DNA from: Clostridium manihotivorum
GTDB taxonomy: Bacteria; Bacillota; Clostridia; Clostridiales; Clostridiaceae
Assembly (NCBI RefSeq): GCF_004015185.1
Contig: NZ_CP025746.1
Location: 2,435,776-2,499,775, forward strand
DNA length: 64,000 nt
Direction: 5' to 3'
Below, in pieces: positions 37,928-46,302 of this stretch. The position numbers were made by a program, and so were the translations under genes. Numbering within the stretch: the stretch's first letter is position 1; each line of letters begins with the position of its first letter. A model generated the notes under the pieces. The model saw nothing but the letters and a program-made list of their open reading frames with translations. It was not told the origin of the DNA and searched no databases.

Positions 37928-38581
37928 TTATTTTTCTGCTTTAATTAATGCAGCCTTGGTCCATCTTTTTTCTAATGAAATACTTTTAAAACCAGCGTCA
38001 GAAAGTAGGGTGGTTTCTGTATCAAGAGCAAGAGGAACATCAATATGAATGGTTCCAAAGGGAACTTGCTGCTTTTCATAGATCTCTTCAGCATGGTTTA
38101 GCAAGCTTATTTCAGTAGCTTTGTCATTGCAAGCTGTGTCACCATTGATGAAAGCTCCACCTACTTTTAATGCACTGTATATCTTTTTATATAGCTCTGA
38201 CTTTTGTTCTAACTTAAAATGATGCAAAGAGTAAGTTGAAAGCACAAGATCAAAACTATTTTCCACAAAAGGAATATCAAAGTATGAACCACAAATTGTA
38301 TTTAGTGTCACAGCTGGATCCAAAGTTTTTTCCTTCAGTTGCTCTAACATTCCATCTGAAATATCAATGGCTGTAACTGTAGAAGAATGTTTAATTCTCT
38401 CTACTTCTAGGCCAGTACCACAGCCAAGAACTAAAATGTTTTTAGGCTCACCACAGTTAATAATCTGCTTTTCTATTTCGTCATAGAACTCACTCATACC
38501 AAGATCTTCATAAAAATGCCTGTCATAATTTGAAGCACATTTATTAAAATGCACATCCATATTTTCAACCTCAAACCCCAT
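37928..38581 (-). CDS. Class I SAM-dependent methyltransferase
   Basis: 217 residues. Motif I is NILVLGCGTGLEVE (about 48-61), the acidic end of the second strand is TAIDISDG, and motif post-I/IV is FDLVLSTYSLHHF (about 108-120), as in Methyltransf_11/25 proteins acting on small molecules. GGGGGG six bases before ATG 38581 is a strong ribosome site. No neighbouring biosynthetic genes define a substrate. A terminator ends the single-gene unit. Confidence 0.85.
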   Translation of the reverse strand: MGFEVENMDVHFNKCASNYDRHFYEDLGMSEFYDEIEKQIINCGEPKNILVLGCGTGLEVERIKHSSTVTAIDISDGMLEQLKEKTLDPAVTLNTICGSYFDIPFVENSFDLVLSTYSLHHFKLEQKSELYKKIYSALKVGGAFINGDTACNDKATEISLLNHAEEIYEKQQVPFGTIHIDVPLALDTETTLLSDAGFKSISLEKRWTKAALIKAEK

Positions 38582-38890
38582 TGTTTTCCCCCCTTAATTA
38601 TAAAAAGTAATTTGATGGTTAACTAAAAAATCCATGTCCATGAATTACCGCATTTGACTGTGATAGCAGCATCATGGGTTGTTACTTTAGGAAATTATTA
38701 CTAAATTATACATCTTGTAGCGGATGGTGTGCAAGCGTTTTGTGAAATTATAGCAAAGCTGCCCCTAAGTTGAAAAATTAAGTCTAGATAAATTTTTATC
38801 TGAATATCATTTTTGCTGGGATGATGGTATGAAGAAATAAAATATCTATAAAGAAGTGGAAATTTATGAGGAAAGCTCTTAAATTATATT

Positions 38891-38927
38891 TCGGTTATAT
38901 AGCAATGTATTAAAAAAATGTTGCTAC
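38891..38927 (+). repeat. Single family B core
   Basis: GGTTATATAGCAATGTATTA followed by AAAAAATGTTGCTAC, about 20 bases upstream of the PadR-type promoter. Confidence 0.65.
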
Positions 38928-38947
38928 AAAAAATGTATATTATGGGG

Positions 38948-39022
38948 TTTACATATATATCATTTAATGATATATTATATTAAATGATATATCATTAAAT
39001 GATATATCATTAAATGATATAA
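38948..39022 (+). promoter_or_regulatory. Promoter with PadR-type operator array
   Basis: TTTACA (38948-38953) and TATATT (38971-38976) are spaced by 17 bases. Across and after them, the palindrome ATATCATTTAATGATAT and its close repeat ATATCATTAAATGATAT occur at about 38957, 38985 and 39001, so one overlaps the spacer and the others block the start region. PadR regulators bind such inverted repeats, so autoregulation by the adjacent padR gene is likely. Confidence 0.75.
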
Positions 39023-39045
39023 TTGAGAAGGAGAAGAGGTAGTTT

Positions 39046-39372
39046 ATGCCGAGAAAAGATTCTATAGATATTGGTGAATTAACTGATTCTGCTTTCTACA
39101 TCTTAGTTAGTGTAATTGAGGAAAAGCATGGATATCTAATTATGAAGGCCATTGAAAAGTTTACTGATAATGAAGTAAGCATTGGGCCGGCTTCGCTTTA
39201 TACAACCTTGAAAAAGCTTCTATCAGCAGAACTAGTAGAGTTAAGCTTAGCGGTGGAAGAAAATAAAAAGGTGTATAAGATAACGGAAAAGGGACGAGAG
39301 ATGCTCAAAAATGAGATAAGAAGAAAAAAACAGATGATAAAGTTTGCTGAGAAATTTCTATCTTGTGAGTAA
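39046..39372 (+). CDS. PadR family transcriptional regulator
   Basis: 108 residues, the short PadR type: winged helix with ILVSVIEEKHGYLIMKAIE, ASLYTTLKKLLSAELVELS and the beta-wing KVYKITEKGREML, then a short dimerisation helix. PadR proteins repress transporters or stress genes and are released by small molecules or membrane stress. Its stop overlaps the ribosome site of the DUF2812 gene, and an operator array lies upstream, so the pair forms an autoregulated operon. AAGGAGAAGAGG precedes ATG 39046. Confidence 0.9.
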   Translation: MPRKDSIDIGELTDSAFYILVSVIEEKHGYLIMKAIEKFTDNEVSIGPASLYTTLKKLLSAELVELSLAVEENKKVYKITEKGREMLKNEIRRKKQMIKFAEKFLSCE

Positions 39373-39385
39373 GGAGTTGGAGTTT

Positions 39386-40111
39386 ATGAAAAACAAATAT
39401 GTATTGAGCGGTGGTCTTGCCTTTAGTGAAGAAGAGGATATGGAAAAGTTTAAGAAATACGCTAGTGAAGGGTGGTTAATCGATGGCTTTGCTTTAGGAA
39501 TTTTCTACAAATTTAAGAAAGCTGAACCACAGGAGCTTTCATATTGCCTGGATTATCAAGCAGATGCAGATGAAGAATACTTTTCATTATTTGAGGAAGC
39601 AGGTTGGAAGAAGGCTTGCTCAGCTGGGAACATGCATATATTTTCAGCTAAGCCTGGAACTAAACCTATCTATACAGACTACAACACAGAAACAGATAAG
39701 TATGAGAGTATGAGGATACGAACCAAGAGAGGATCCATCTATTCCTCCATAGCAGGAATACTTTTAATTATTTTAATGATTTTTAGTGTGATAATTTCAA
39801 AATATTTATTTTGGCCACTATTTGTTCTTGTGATAATTGATTTGTTTATATTTGTATTTAATTTTATGCCTTATGTTGCCTACAAATATAGGGTTAATCA
39901 AATAGAAAGTACTGGGAAGATGAAGTCAGCCACTATGAACAAAAGCTTGGGAATTATTAACACTGGGTTTGCTTTACTTTTTTTAGCATTTACAATAATA
40001 AATCTATTTTCTAAGAGAACATTTGGAACAGTATTTTATTTTGCTTTCAGCGCACTTTACTTTAATTTTGGGCTAGGGTATTTTAAAAAATATAAAAAAT
40101 CTTTGAGATAG
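39386..40111 (+). CDS. DUF2812 domain-containing membrane protein
   Basis: 241 residues. Residues 1-95 are a DUF2812 domain (KYVLSGGLAFSEEEDMEKFK, EGWLIDGFALGIFYKFKKAE, AGWKKACSAGNMHIFSA). Three or four membrane helices follow (about 120-160 and 190-235). AAGGAG nine bases before ATG 39386 fixes the start; the frame is open further upstream but would overlap padR. DUF2812 genes typically sit behind a PadR regulator, as here; the role is unknown, possibly an envelope stress sensor. Confidence 0.85.
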   Translation: MKNKYVLSGGLAFSEEEDMEKFKKYASEGWLIDGFALGIFYKFKKAEPQELSYCLDYQADADEEYFSLFEEAGWKKACSAGNMHIFSAKPGTKPIYTDYNTETDKYESMRIRTKRGSIYSSIAGILLIILMIFSVIISKYLFWPLFVLVIIDLFIFVFNFMPYVAYKYRVNQIESTGKMKSATMNKSLGIINTGFALLFLAFTIINLFSKRTFGTVFYFAFSALYFNFGLGYFKKYKKSLR

Positions 40112-40237
40112 AAAGTGTTTAGTGAATTTAGTAAATTAATCACTGTTAAGGGACAATTAGCCTTTATTTGATGAAGGATTAGAATAGTTGAGTTTGTTAG
40201 GTGGTAAGTTATGTTGTAAAATAGCTACTCTATATTG

Positions 40238-40266
40238 TTGAAAGAGAAACAATAATTTAATATAAT
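40238..40266 (+). promoter_or_regulatory. Sigma-A-type promoter of the MarR gene
   Basis: TTGAAA (40238-40243) and TATAAT (40261-40266) with a 17-base spacer, 35 bases before the start codon. The spacer holds GAGAAAC, resembling the half-site GGAAAC at the MFS promoter. Confidence 0.8.
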
Positions 40267-40300
40267 AGTATTAATGTACCAATTAGCGGGAGGATAAAGC

Positions 40301-40774
40301 ATGAACAAAGGGGAGCAAGTAATAAAAGAATTCAGGGACTTATTTAACAAGATGAGTTCACTTAATAAAATCAAGATGGAAGATATTCTTAAGGATTATA
40401 AGTCTTCTGAAGTACATTGCATCGAATATATTGGAGGCAATGTTGATCCTAATGTGACAAAGCTTGCTGAGGCCTTCTATATGACTAATGGTGCTATAAG
40501 TAAATTAACCAAAAAGCTCATGAGTAAAGGGCTAATTGAAAGCTACCAAAAGCCAGATAATAAGAAAGAAATTTATTTTAGGCTTACTGAGGAAGGGCAA
40601 AAAGTTTACGAAATCCATGAAGGACTGCATAAAGAGTTTCAAGAGCGTGATAAAGTTATATTTGAGAATGTAACTGATGAGCAGTTTGATGGTATGCTTA
40701 AATTTATAGAAAGTTATAGTAAACATTTGGACGAGGAAATAAAGAAAAACCATATAAATAATAAGTCAGAGTAA
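40301..40774 (+). CDS. MarR family transcriptional regulator
   Basis: 157 residues. The winged helix is NVTKLAEAFYMTNGAISKLT (recognition region) followed by KKLMSKGLIESYQKPDNKKE and the wing EIYFRLTEEGQKVYE. MarR dimers usually repress a neighbouring exporter gene and are released by a ligand. The MFS gene 500 bases downstream carries a palindrome overlapping its promoter that suits such a regulator. GCGGGAGG precedes ATG 40301. Confidence 0.9.
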   Translation: MNKGEQVIKEFRDLFNKMSSLNKIKMEDILKDYKSSEVHCIEYIGGNVDPNVTKLAEAFYMTNGAISKLTKKLMSKGLIESYQKPDNKKEIYFRLTEEGQKVYEIHEGLHKEFQERDKVIFENVTDEQFDGMLKFIESYSKHLDEEIKKNHINNKSE

Positions 40775-40798
40775 GAATAAGTTATGAGAATAAATTCA

Positions 40799-40839
40799 AT
40801 GGTAGCCAACTCAATTGGGAGGAGGTTGCCTTTTTTATT
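40799..40839 (+). terminator. Intrinsic terminator of the MarR gene
   Basis: GGTAGCCAACTC and GAGGAGGTTGCC form an imperfect stem followed by TTTTTTA. Confidence 0.6.
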
Positions 40840-40850
40840 GTAAATTAATC

Positions 40851-40980
40851 TATAGGTATTATTTACGAAAACTTAATTTATGTATGTTCGATAATCATGG
40901 CTTATGGGGGGAAGATGATCCCGGGGGCTGGTGATCATCAGGAATATATAAATTAACAGTTGAAGTTGTATACTTATAGC
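40851..40980. repeat. Family A repeat with expanded core
   Basis: TATAGGTATTATTTACG opens and TTGTATACTTATAG closes. The core has an extra stem of GATGATCCCGGG with GGTGATCATCAG, as in the copy at 33229. It separates the MarR terminator from the MFS promoter. Confidence 0.8.
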
Positions 40981-41072
40981 ACGTAAGCAAAGTCTACTAA
41001 AAATATAAGTAAAAGTAGCTTGGTTGTATTGTAAGAGAATAAAGTTTTTCATATCTAAGACAACTAATAAAT

Positions 41073-41107
41073 AAGGCTCACTGAAGAATATTACTTCAGT
41101 GAGCCTT
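41073..41107. terminator. Bidirectional terminator
   Basis: AAGGCTCACTGAAG and CTTCAGTGAGCCTT pair perfectly over 14 bases. No gene ends immediately before it on either strand, so it insulates the MFS promoter from upstream transcription. Confidence 0.8.
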
Positions 41108-41190
41108 TGCATTCCTTAATAAATATTTATGATAGAAAAAATAGTAAAGTTTAGCGAAGGTGATAATACTATTGTTTTTTTATTTTTTTG

Positions 41191-41248
41191 TTGACAAGGA
41201 AACAAAAATCATATAGTATGAATGTATCAAATATGTTTCCTAGGAAAC
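41191..41248 (+). promoter_or_regulatory. MFS promoter with palindromic operator
   Basis: TTGACA (41191-41196) and TAGTAT (41214-41219) are 17 bases apart. A half-site GGAAAC lies in the spacer, and the 14-base palindrome GTTTCCTAGGAAAC (41235-41248) covers the expected transcription start. Repression by the adjacent MarR-type protein is inferred. Confidence 0.8.
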
Positions 41249-41271
41249 AAAAAATAGATAGGAGAATTCAA

Positions 41272-42504
41272 ATGTTCAAATCTAAATCATCTGATCAAAA
41301 CAATGTAGTACAAACTGTAGATAGACACGCTCTTATATTTGGTCTTATATCTGTGTTCCTATGTGGAATAGGCTTCAGTATCATATCACCTGTAGTTCCA
41401 TTCTTAGTGAAGCCTTACACAACCAGTCCAGGAGAGCAAGCTATAGTGGTTACACTACTGACTTCTGTTTATGCAGTATGTGTATTTTTTGCAGCTCCAG
41501 TGCTTGGAGCTTTAAGTGATAAATATGGCCGTCGACCATTGCTTTTAGTATGCCTTTTAGGATCATCAATTGGATACTTAGTATTCGGTATAGGCGGAGC
41601 TTTGTGGGTGCTATTTGCTGGACGAATAATAGAAGGTGTAACCGGTGGTAGCATAAGCACTATCTTCGCATATTTTGCAGACATAATTCCTCCAAAAGAA
41701 AGAACTAAATACTTTGGTTGGATAAGTGCAGTTGTAGGTGTAGGGACGGTAATAGGTCCAACCCTAGGCGGCTTGCTTGCAAAGTTTGGTTATTCAGTAC
41801 CAATGTACTTTGGAGCAGCAATAACTTTAGTGAATGTGGTTTATGGCTACTTCTTTATGCCTGAAAGTCTTGCTAAGAATAATAGACTTCAAGAAATCAC
41901 TGTAGGAAGACTAAATCCTTTTATACAGCTTGCAAGCATACTTTCCATGAAAAACTTAAATAGACTTCTTATATCAGCATTCTTACTTTGGATACCTAAC
42001 GGTTCTTTGCAAGCAGTTTTTTCACAGTTCACAATGGATACCTTCAGCTGGAAGCCTGCAATAATAGGACTTATGTTTTCAATAATGGGATTTCAAGATA
42101 TTGTTTCACAAGGGTTAATCATGCCAAGGCTTTTGACAAGACTTAGTGATAAACAAATAGCAACTCTTGGAATGGTCTCTGAGATGACAGGCTACGGTCT
42201 TATTGCGGCATCAGCGTTATTCTCCTTCTATCCTATTTTTATCATTGGAATGTTTATATTTGGCTTTGGTGATTCAATCTTTGGACCTTCATTCAATGGT
42301 ATGCTCTCAAAGTCCGTGGCTTCTAGTGAACAAGGAAGAATTCAAGGAGGCAGTCAATCTATCCAGGCCTTAGCAAGAATGATTGGGCCAATCATTGGAG
42401 GTCAAATCTATGTAGCACTAGGTCATGCTGCACCAGCCTTTATGGGTGTACTTCTTATAGTAGCGGCAATATTGGTTTTAAATAGAAATTCATCTTTAAA
42501 ATAA
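41272..42504 (+). CDS. Major facilitator superfamily drug exporter (DHA1 type)
   Basis: 410 residues with 12 predicted membrane helices. The MFS loop 2-3 motif is GALSDKYGRRPLL (about 83-95), and helix 5 carries the drug-antiporter motif GVGTVIGPTLGG. This order is typical of TetA/NorA-like proton antiporters. AGGAG eight bases before ATG 41272 sets the start; the open codons back to 41188 lie across the promoter. Regulation by the MarR gene at 40301 is likely; the exported compound is unknown. Confidence 0.85.
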   Translation: MFKSKSSDQNNVVQTVDRHALIFGLISVFLCGIGFSIISPVVPFLVKPYTTSPGEQAIVVTLLTSVYAVCVFFAAPVLGALSDKYGRRPLLLVCLLGSSIGYLVFGIGGALWVLFAGRIIEGVTGGSISTIFAYFADIIPPKERTKYFGWISAVVGVGTVIGPTLGGLLAKFGYSVPMYFGAAITLVNVVYGYFFMPESLAKNNRLQEITVGRLNPFIQLASILSMKNLNRLLISAFLLWIPNGSLQAVFSQFTMDTFSWKPAIIGLMFSIMGFQDIVSQGLIMPRLLTRLSDKQIATLGMVSEMTGYGLIAASALFSFYPIFIIGMFIFGFGDSIFGPSFNGMLSKSVASSEQGRIQGGSQSIQALARMIGPIIGGQIYVALGHAAPAFMGVLLIVAAILVLNRNSSLK

Positions 42505-42805
42505 TTATTAATAATAGGTTAAAGCAATATGGCTTCAGTCTCCAACATATTTTTAGGACTTTGATTTAAGTAAATTCTGATAAAAGTATTAAATAGGTAT
42601 GTGTCTAAAGATTGATTTAAATAGTTACTACTAAAATACAGATTATACTATGAAGACGAAAATTCATATAAAGCTAGTATTTACAAATAAAATACAAGAT
42701 CGAATTGAATTATTGCATTGAATAGACAAGTTCTATAGCAGTTTTTTCATACTAATAGGAGTCATGCATCTTACATAAGTCATCAAGGGAGTATAGTACT
42801 AACTT

Positions 42806-42990
42806 TAACTACTATATATGAATGTATTAAAGAAATGTGGGTGGATATTTTCTTTATGGTTGCAGCAGTGAAAGCTATATTAAAAATTTTTAAAACAGTA
42901 AATATATATCATAATCTTGAATTAATGAGGAATGTACTTTAGATATCAAAAGTGCTGACAACATTTATTTAATACATACTGATAGAGAGC
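42806..42990. repeat. Family B facing pair, MITE-like
   Basis: ACTACTATATATGAATGTAT with TAAAGAAATGTGGGTGG at the left faces GACAACATTTATTTAATACA with TACTGATAGAGAGC at the right. The overall length, about 185 bases, matches the pair at 1428-1617, and the inner flank TTTTCTTTATGGTTGCAGCA recurs at 43168. Confidence 0.65.
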
Positions 42991-43128
42991 AAAATTTATA
43001 TGTATAGGGTAGAAATTAATATTTTTAATTATGCGTTGATAAGGCATTGAACTCCAAGGGGTTTCAGATGCATTGATATTGAATGTTAACCTGAAACAAG
43101 CTTTCAATAGAGTATCATACTAATTTTT

Positions 43129-43561
43129 ACTACTATATAGGAATGTATTAAAGAAATGTGGGTGGCATTTTCTTCATAGTTGCAACAGCGAAAGTTATAT
43201 TTAAGAATAGGCTACTAGTATAAAGTTCCCATAACTCAGCTATTAATTTATACGTGGACGAAAATCCCTATAAGCTATGATTTTGGGACAAGTATAAATT
43301 GGTAGGTTTCTATATAGGAATTTTTTATAGGTATCCTACTTAAACCATTAATTCATTCATGCTATAGGAAGTTTGGCAAAGTTTGCTGAAAGTAATGACA
43401 TCTGCTAATCCAAAGAAACCGGTATCATAAAATATATATAAATTAAGTTTTTTTAAAGGATACCTATAGTAATATTACATTAGGATCTTAGATTAAAAAG
43501 TCACATATTTTGGGCATAAAAAATACTAACAACATTTATTTAAAACATACCAATAGGGAGC
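43129..43561. repeat. Family B element enlarged by two nested family A copies
   Basis: The left end (TTACTACTATATAGGAATGT at 43129) and left inner flank match the element at 42806, and the right end (AACAACATTTATTTAAAACA at 43529) is inverted. Between them lie two family A copies (43219-43308 and 43327-43469), which account for the extra 240 bases. Confidence 0.6.
43219..43469. repeat. Two family A repeats, reverse orientation
   Basis: The first copy has AGCTATTAATTTATACGTGG then CGAAAATCCC paired with GATTTTGGGACAAGTATAAA. The second runs from TATAGGTATCCTACTTAAAC to AAAGGATACCTATAG with a longer centre. Confidence 0.75.
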
Positions 43562-43861
43562 TAAATATATAATGAGGGTAGATAGGGCTTTTAAGTTACA
43601 CCTTGCTAAGAAATATTTTTATATATTTTTTATGTGACTTACGATAGCACTTATTAGAATTCGAGTATCTTGCAGTAAAGATTAGGTTGGTTTATTATAT
43701 ATGTAATGTATAAAATTGGGACAAGTACATGAAGTGAAAAGAGCTAAACCAAAAAAACTAGACCAAAAACCTAAAACAAAAACCTAAACCCAAAAGAGTT
43801 AAAATAGTTAAAAACCTTTGAAAAAATAATTATATTAATGAAATGATGAGAGGTGTTTTTT

Positions 43862-44422
43862 ATGAAGCCATATGTTTCCCAACCTAAAGGAAGTATGTGT
43901 TGTGGCGCCTATTCAATTGCTTATTATTTGTGGGAGAATAATAAGGACACACATATAAATGATAGAACTTTTGTGGATAGTATTTATGAAAGAATACAAT
44001 TGGGTTTTAATACTGTTGGAATATCAGAAGTGTGCTCGAGTCCACAAAAAATTGCTATGGAATTAAGTGATAATTGGAAATCTCCTTCATTTTTATGTGG
44101 ATTACCAAATAGCTATCTTGGTTCATTTGCAGAGAAACTTAACATGTCTTGGTTAGACATGGATGTTATGGATAAGGTAAAGTCAGGTGATAATAAGTAT
44201 GCAATTATTTTGTGTGGCTATGAAAATGATGGGTTAGCATTGCATTATATATTAATCAAATATGAAGATGATACCTTCAAGATGTTAAATTCATCAGCTA
44301 TATATGGCGATGGAGTTGACAATGTTAATTGGGAAGAATTTATTGTGGAAGCTAATAGAAAAATTACATTAAGCAGATATACTCCATACATTTATACTGG
44401 AGCGGGAATTCTTATAGACTGA
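43862..44422 (+). CDS. Papain-like cysteine peptidase candidate
   Basis: 186 residues. The opening KPYVSQPKGSMCCGAYSIAY looks like a papain/C39-type nucleophile helix, with the likely catalytic Cys at residue 12 or 13 preceded by Gln 6, and the later GLALHYILIKYEDD supplies a His before a beta strand, as in C39-like peptidases. The third catalytic residue may be Asn or Asp in FKMLNSS. No signal peptide is present. AGAGG precedes ATG 43862. It is single, with its own terminator, and no obvious substrate peptide gene nearby. A peptidase role is inference. Confidence 0.55.
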   Translation: MKPYVSQPKGSMCCGAYSIAYYLWENNKDTHINDRTFVDSIYERIQLGFNTVGISEVCSSPQKIAMELSDNWKSPSFLCGLPNSYLGSFAEKLNMSWLDMDVMDKVKSGDNKYAIILCGYENDGLALHYILIKYEDDTFKMLNSSAIYGDGVDNVNWEEFIVEANRKITLSRYTPYIYTGAGILID

Positions 44423-44445
44423 TTATGAATGAAGGATATTTAACT

Positions 44446-44480
44446 AAAAAAAGCTTCGGTGAGTTCACGAAGCTTTTTTT
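44446..44480 (+). terminator. Intrinsic terminator
   Basis: AAAAAAAGCTTCG and CGAAGCTTTTTTT pair over 13 bases with a 9-base loop, 23 bases after the stop codon. Confidence 0.85.
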
Positions 44481-44526
44481 ATATATTTTCCATTGAAGAG
44501 TACATCTTTAAATCATACCTATTAAA

Positions 44527-44853
44527 TTAAGCAAATTTCTTTATTGATATGGAATTTATTAAACCAAGAAAGGCAACAGTAAAGCTTACTCCAACTGCAA
44601 AGAAAGTAAAATCACCTATTTTTAATAGTGTAATGATAGAAATAATGCTGCATATTATGCCGAATAATGCATAAACCTTCTGATTATGTTTTATGAAGCC
44701 TGGCTTATCCTTTATAGTATAAGTTCTACCATTTAGTTTGTAATTATCTAATTTAACTAATTTTGCAGGTTTGAAAGAAGCTATAATTATGTTTACGATG
44801 CCTATTATTAAAACCAATGTAGATAAGATGTTAAGAATCATGTCTCTATTCAT
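44527..44853 (-). CDS. Small membrane protein, unknown function
   Basis: 108 residues: one helix at 5-26 (ILNILSTLVLIIGIVNIII), a polar segment KLVKLDNYKLNGRTYTIKDK, and two helices at 60-105. AAAGGTGG upstream of ATG 44853 sets the start; the frame extends further up to 45012 but there runs through a family A repeat. No family is recognised. Confidence 0.6.
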   Translation of the reverse strand: MNRDMILNILSTLVLIIGIVNIIIASFKPAKLVKLDNYKLNGRTYTIKDKPGFIKHNQKVYALFGIICSIISIITLLKIGDFTFFAVGVSFTVAFLGLINSISIKKFA

Positions 44854-44971
44854 GTTGTTGGTCCACCTTTCTAGTGTCAAAAATCTCTTATATTCTAATT
44901 TAATTATACTAATTATAGCATTAATTTCAATATAATGTATGTAGTTTGGGCGAAATTGGGTGGGTGTTATA

Positions 44972-45275
44972 TATAGGGTTCCATTACGAAAACTTAAGTT
45001 ATGTATGTTCAAAAATCGTGGCTTCTGAGGATTTTTGCGACATGCATAACTTAATAGTTGAAGTTGGAACCCTATAATAGGTATCTTTACGGAAACTTAA
45101 TTTATAAATGTTCGATAATACCGGCTTCTGGGGATTATCGGGCATATATAAATTAATAGTTGAGGTTGGTTCCCTATAGGGTTATATTACGAAAGCTTAA
45201 GTTACGCATGTTGGAAAATCGTAGTTTCTTGGGATCTTCCAACATGCATAACTTGATAGTTAAAGTTGGATCACT
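44972..45275. repeat. Three tandem family A repeats
   Basis: Copies at about 44972-45075, 45075-45178 and 45178-45275. Outer arms pair within copies (TATAGGGTTCC with GGAACCCTATA in the first). Core stems differ but pair: CAAAAATC/GATTTTTG, CGATAAT/ATTATCG, TTGGAA/TTCCAA. These are the clearest compensatory differences in the window. Confidence 0.85.
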
Positions 45276-45306
45276 AAATATATTATTATCTATTACCTAT
45301 TAATTC

Positions 45307-46143
45307 TCAGTTAACTTCATAGACATTTTCCACGATTTCAGTTATATGTTTATTATAGTTAGACTTTATGTCTTCAAGGACTTGTTTTGATATTTTAGAA
45401 TGATTGATTTTCACATTCTTTGATTTTAGTATAGTCTCTGCTTTTATAATATCATTTGATGTATCTATAGGAAGAGATTTTGAGCTTTTATCCTTGAAAA
45501 GTATTGTGTAGGAAAAATTATAATTATTTTTGTGAACATTGACAGTTAGTTCTGTTTTAATTTCTTTTATTTCTGAGTAAGAATAATGTTTTTCAGAAAA
45601 GGTGAAAAAATTATCTACGGCCACATAATCGTCTGTGAAATACACATAGTCCCCCATACCTAAAATATAAAATGGAAATGCTAATATAAAGCAAATAAGC
45701 AGCATAGATGTTAGAGGAACAAGGTTTTGCTGTAAGGTACCTGTAGGGAGTTTTTTATATATTGCAACAAAATCATAATCTTTACTATGAAAGAACATCA
45801 TAATAATACCAACTAAGGGGATGATTATAAAGATTCCTGCGATTACTGCTATCTCTGATTCAGAGGTTTTCAGGTACAGAAGAGCATTGTTTGGAACTAT
45901 TAGCTTCTCCTGAAGAAAATTTACTAGGAACCAATCAAATATAAGAAGACCTATGAATATGATAAGCATTTGTAAAAGGGTCATGTAATATATAACTTTT
46001 TGACCTAAGCTAGGTGTGAGCATTTGTGCTTCAGTTATTGTTTCGAAGGAATTATACCTTTTGTAGATTATGCTTTTATAAAGCATATAGGATACTAAGA
46101 AAATCACAACAATATAAATTGTTAGTCCTAATATATAAAGCAC
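45307..46143 (-). CDS. Membrane protein with C-terminal PH-like domain
   Basis: 278 residues. Four membrane helices (about 3-22, 50-75, 95-115 and 140-165) precede a soluble beta-rich part (YVAVDNFFTFSEKHYSYSEI, KEIKTELTVNVHKNNYNF) like the PH-type domain of bacterial bPH proteins. GGAGGTG six bases before GTG 46143 suggests that start; an ATG at 46158 overlaps the ribosome site. No family or partner is clear. A tandem family A array lies just downstream. Confidence 0.6.
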   Translation of the reverse strand: MLYILGLTIYIVVIFLVSYMLYKSIIYKRYNSFETITEAQMLTPSLGQKVIYYMTLLQMLIIFIGLLIFDWFLVNFLQEKLIVPNNALLYLKTSESEIAVIAGIFIIIPLVGIIMMFFHSKDYDFVAIYKKLPTGTLQQNLVPLTSMLLICFILAFPFYILGMGDYVYFTDDYVAVDNFFTFSEKHYSYSEIKEIKTELTVNVHKNNYNFSYTILFKDKSSKSLPIDTSNDIIKAETILKSKNVKINHSKISKQVLEDIKSNYNKHITEIVENVYEVN

Positions 46144-46302
46144 TTCTGTCACCTCCATAGTTCTATGGTTAATCTTGCAATATTACAACATATTTAAACC
46201 GTGTTATTAAATTAGGAACTCAATAAAGAGTCCCTATATGGCAACTTAATTTAATAAAAAATTACTCTTTTCATAGGAATAAGAGTCACTATCCATTTAT
46301 AA

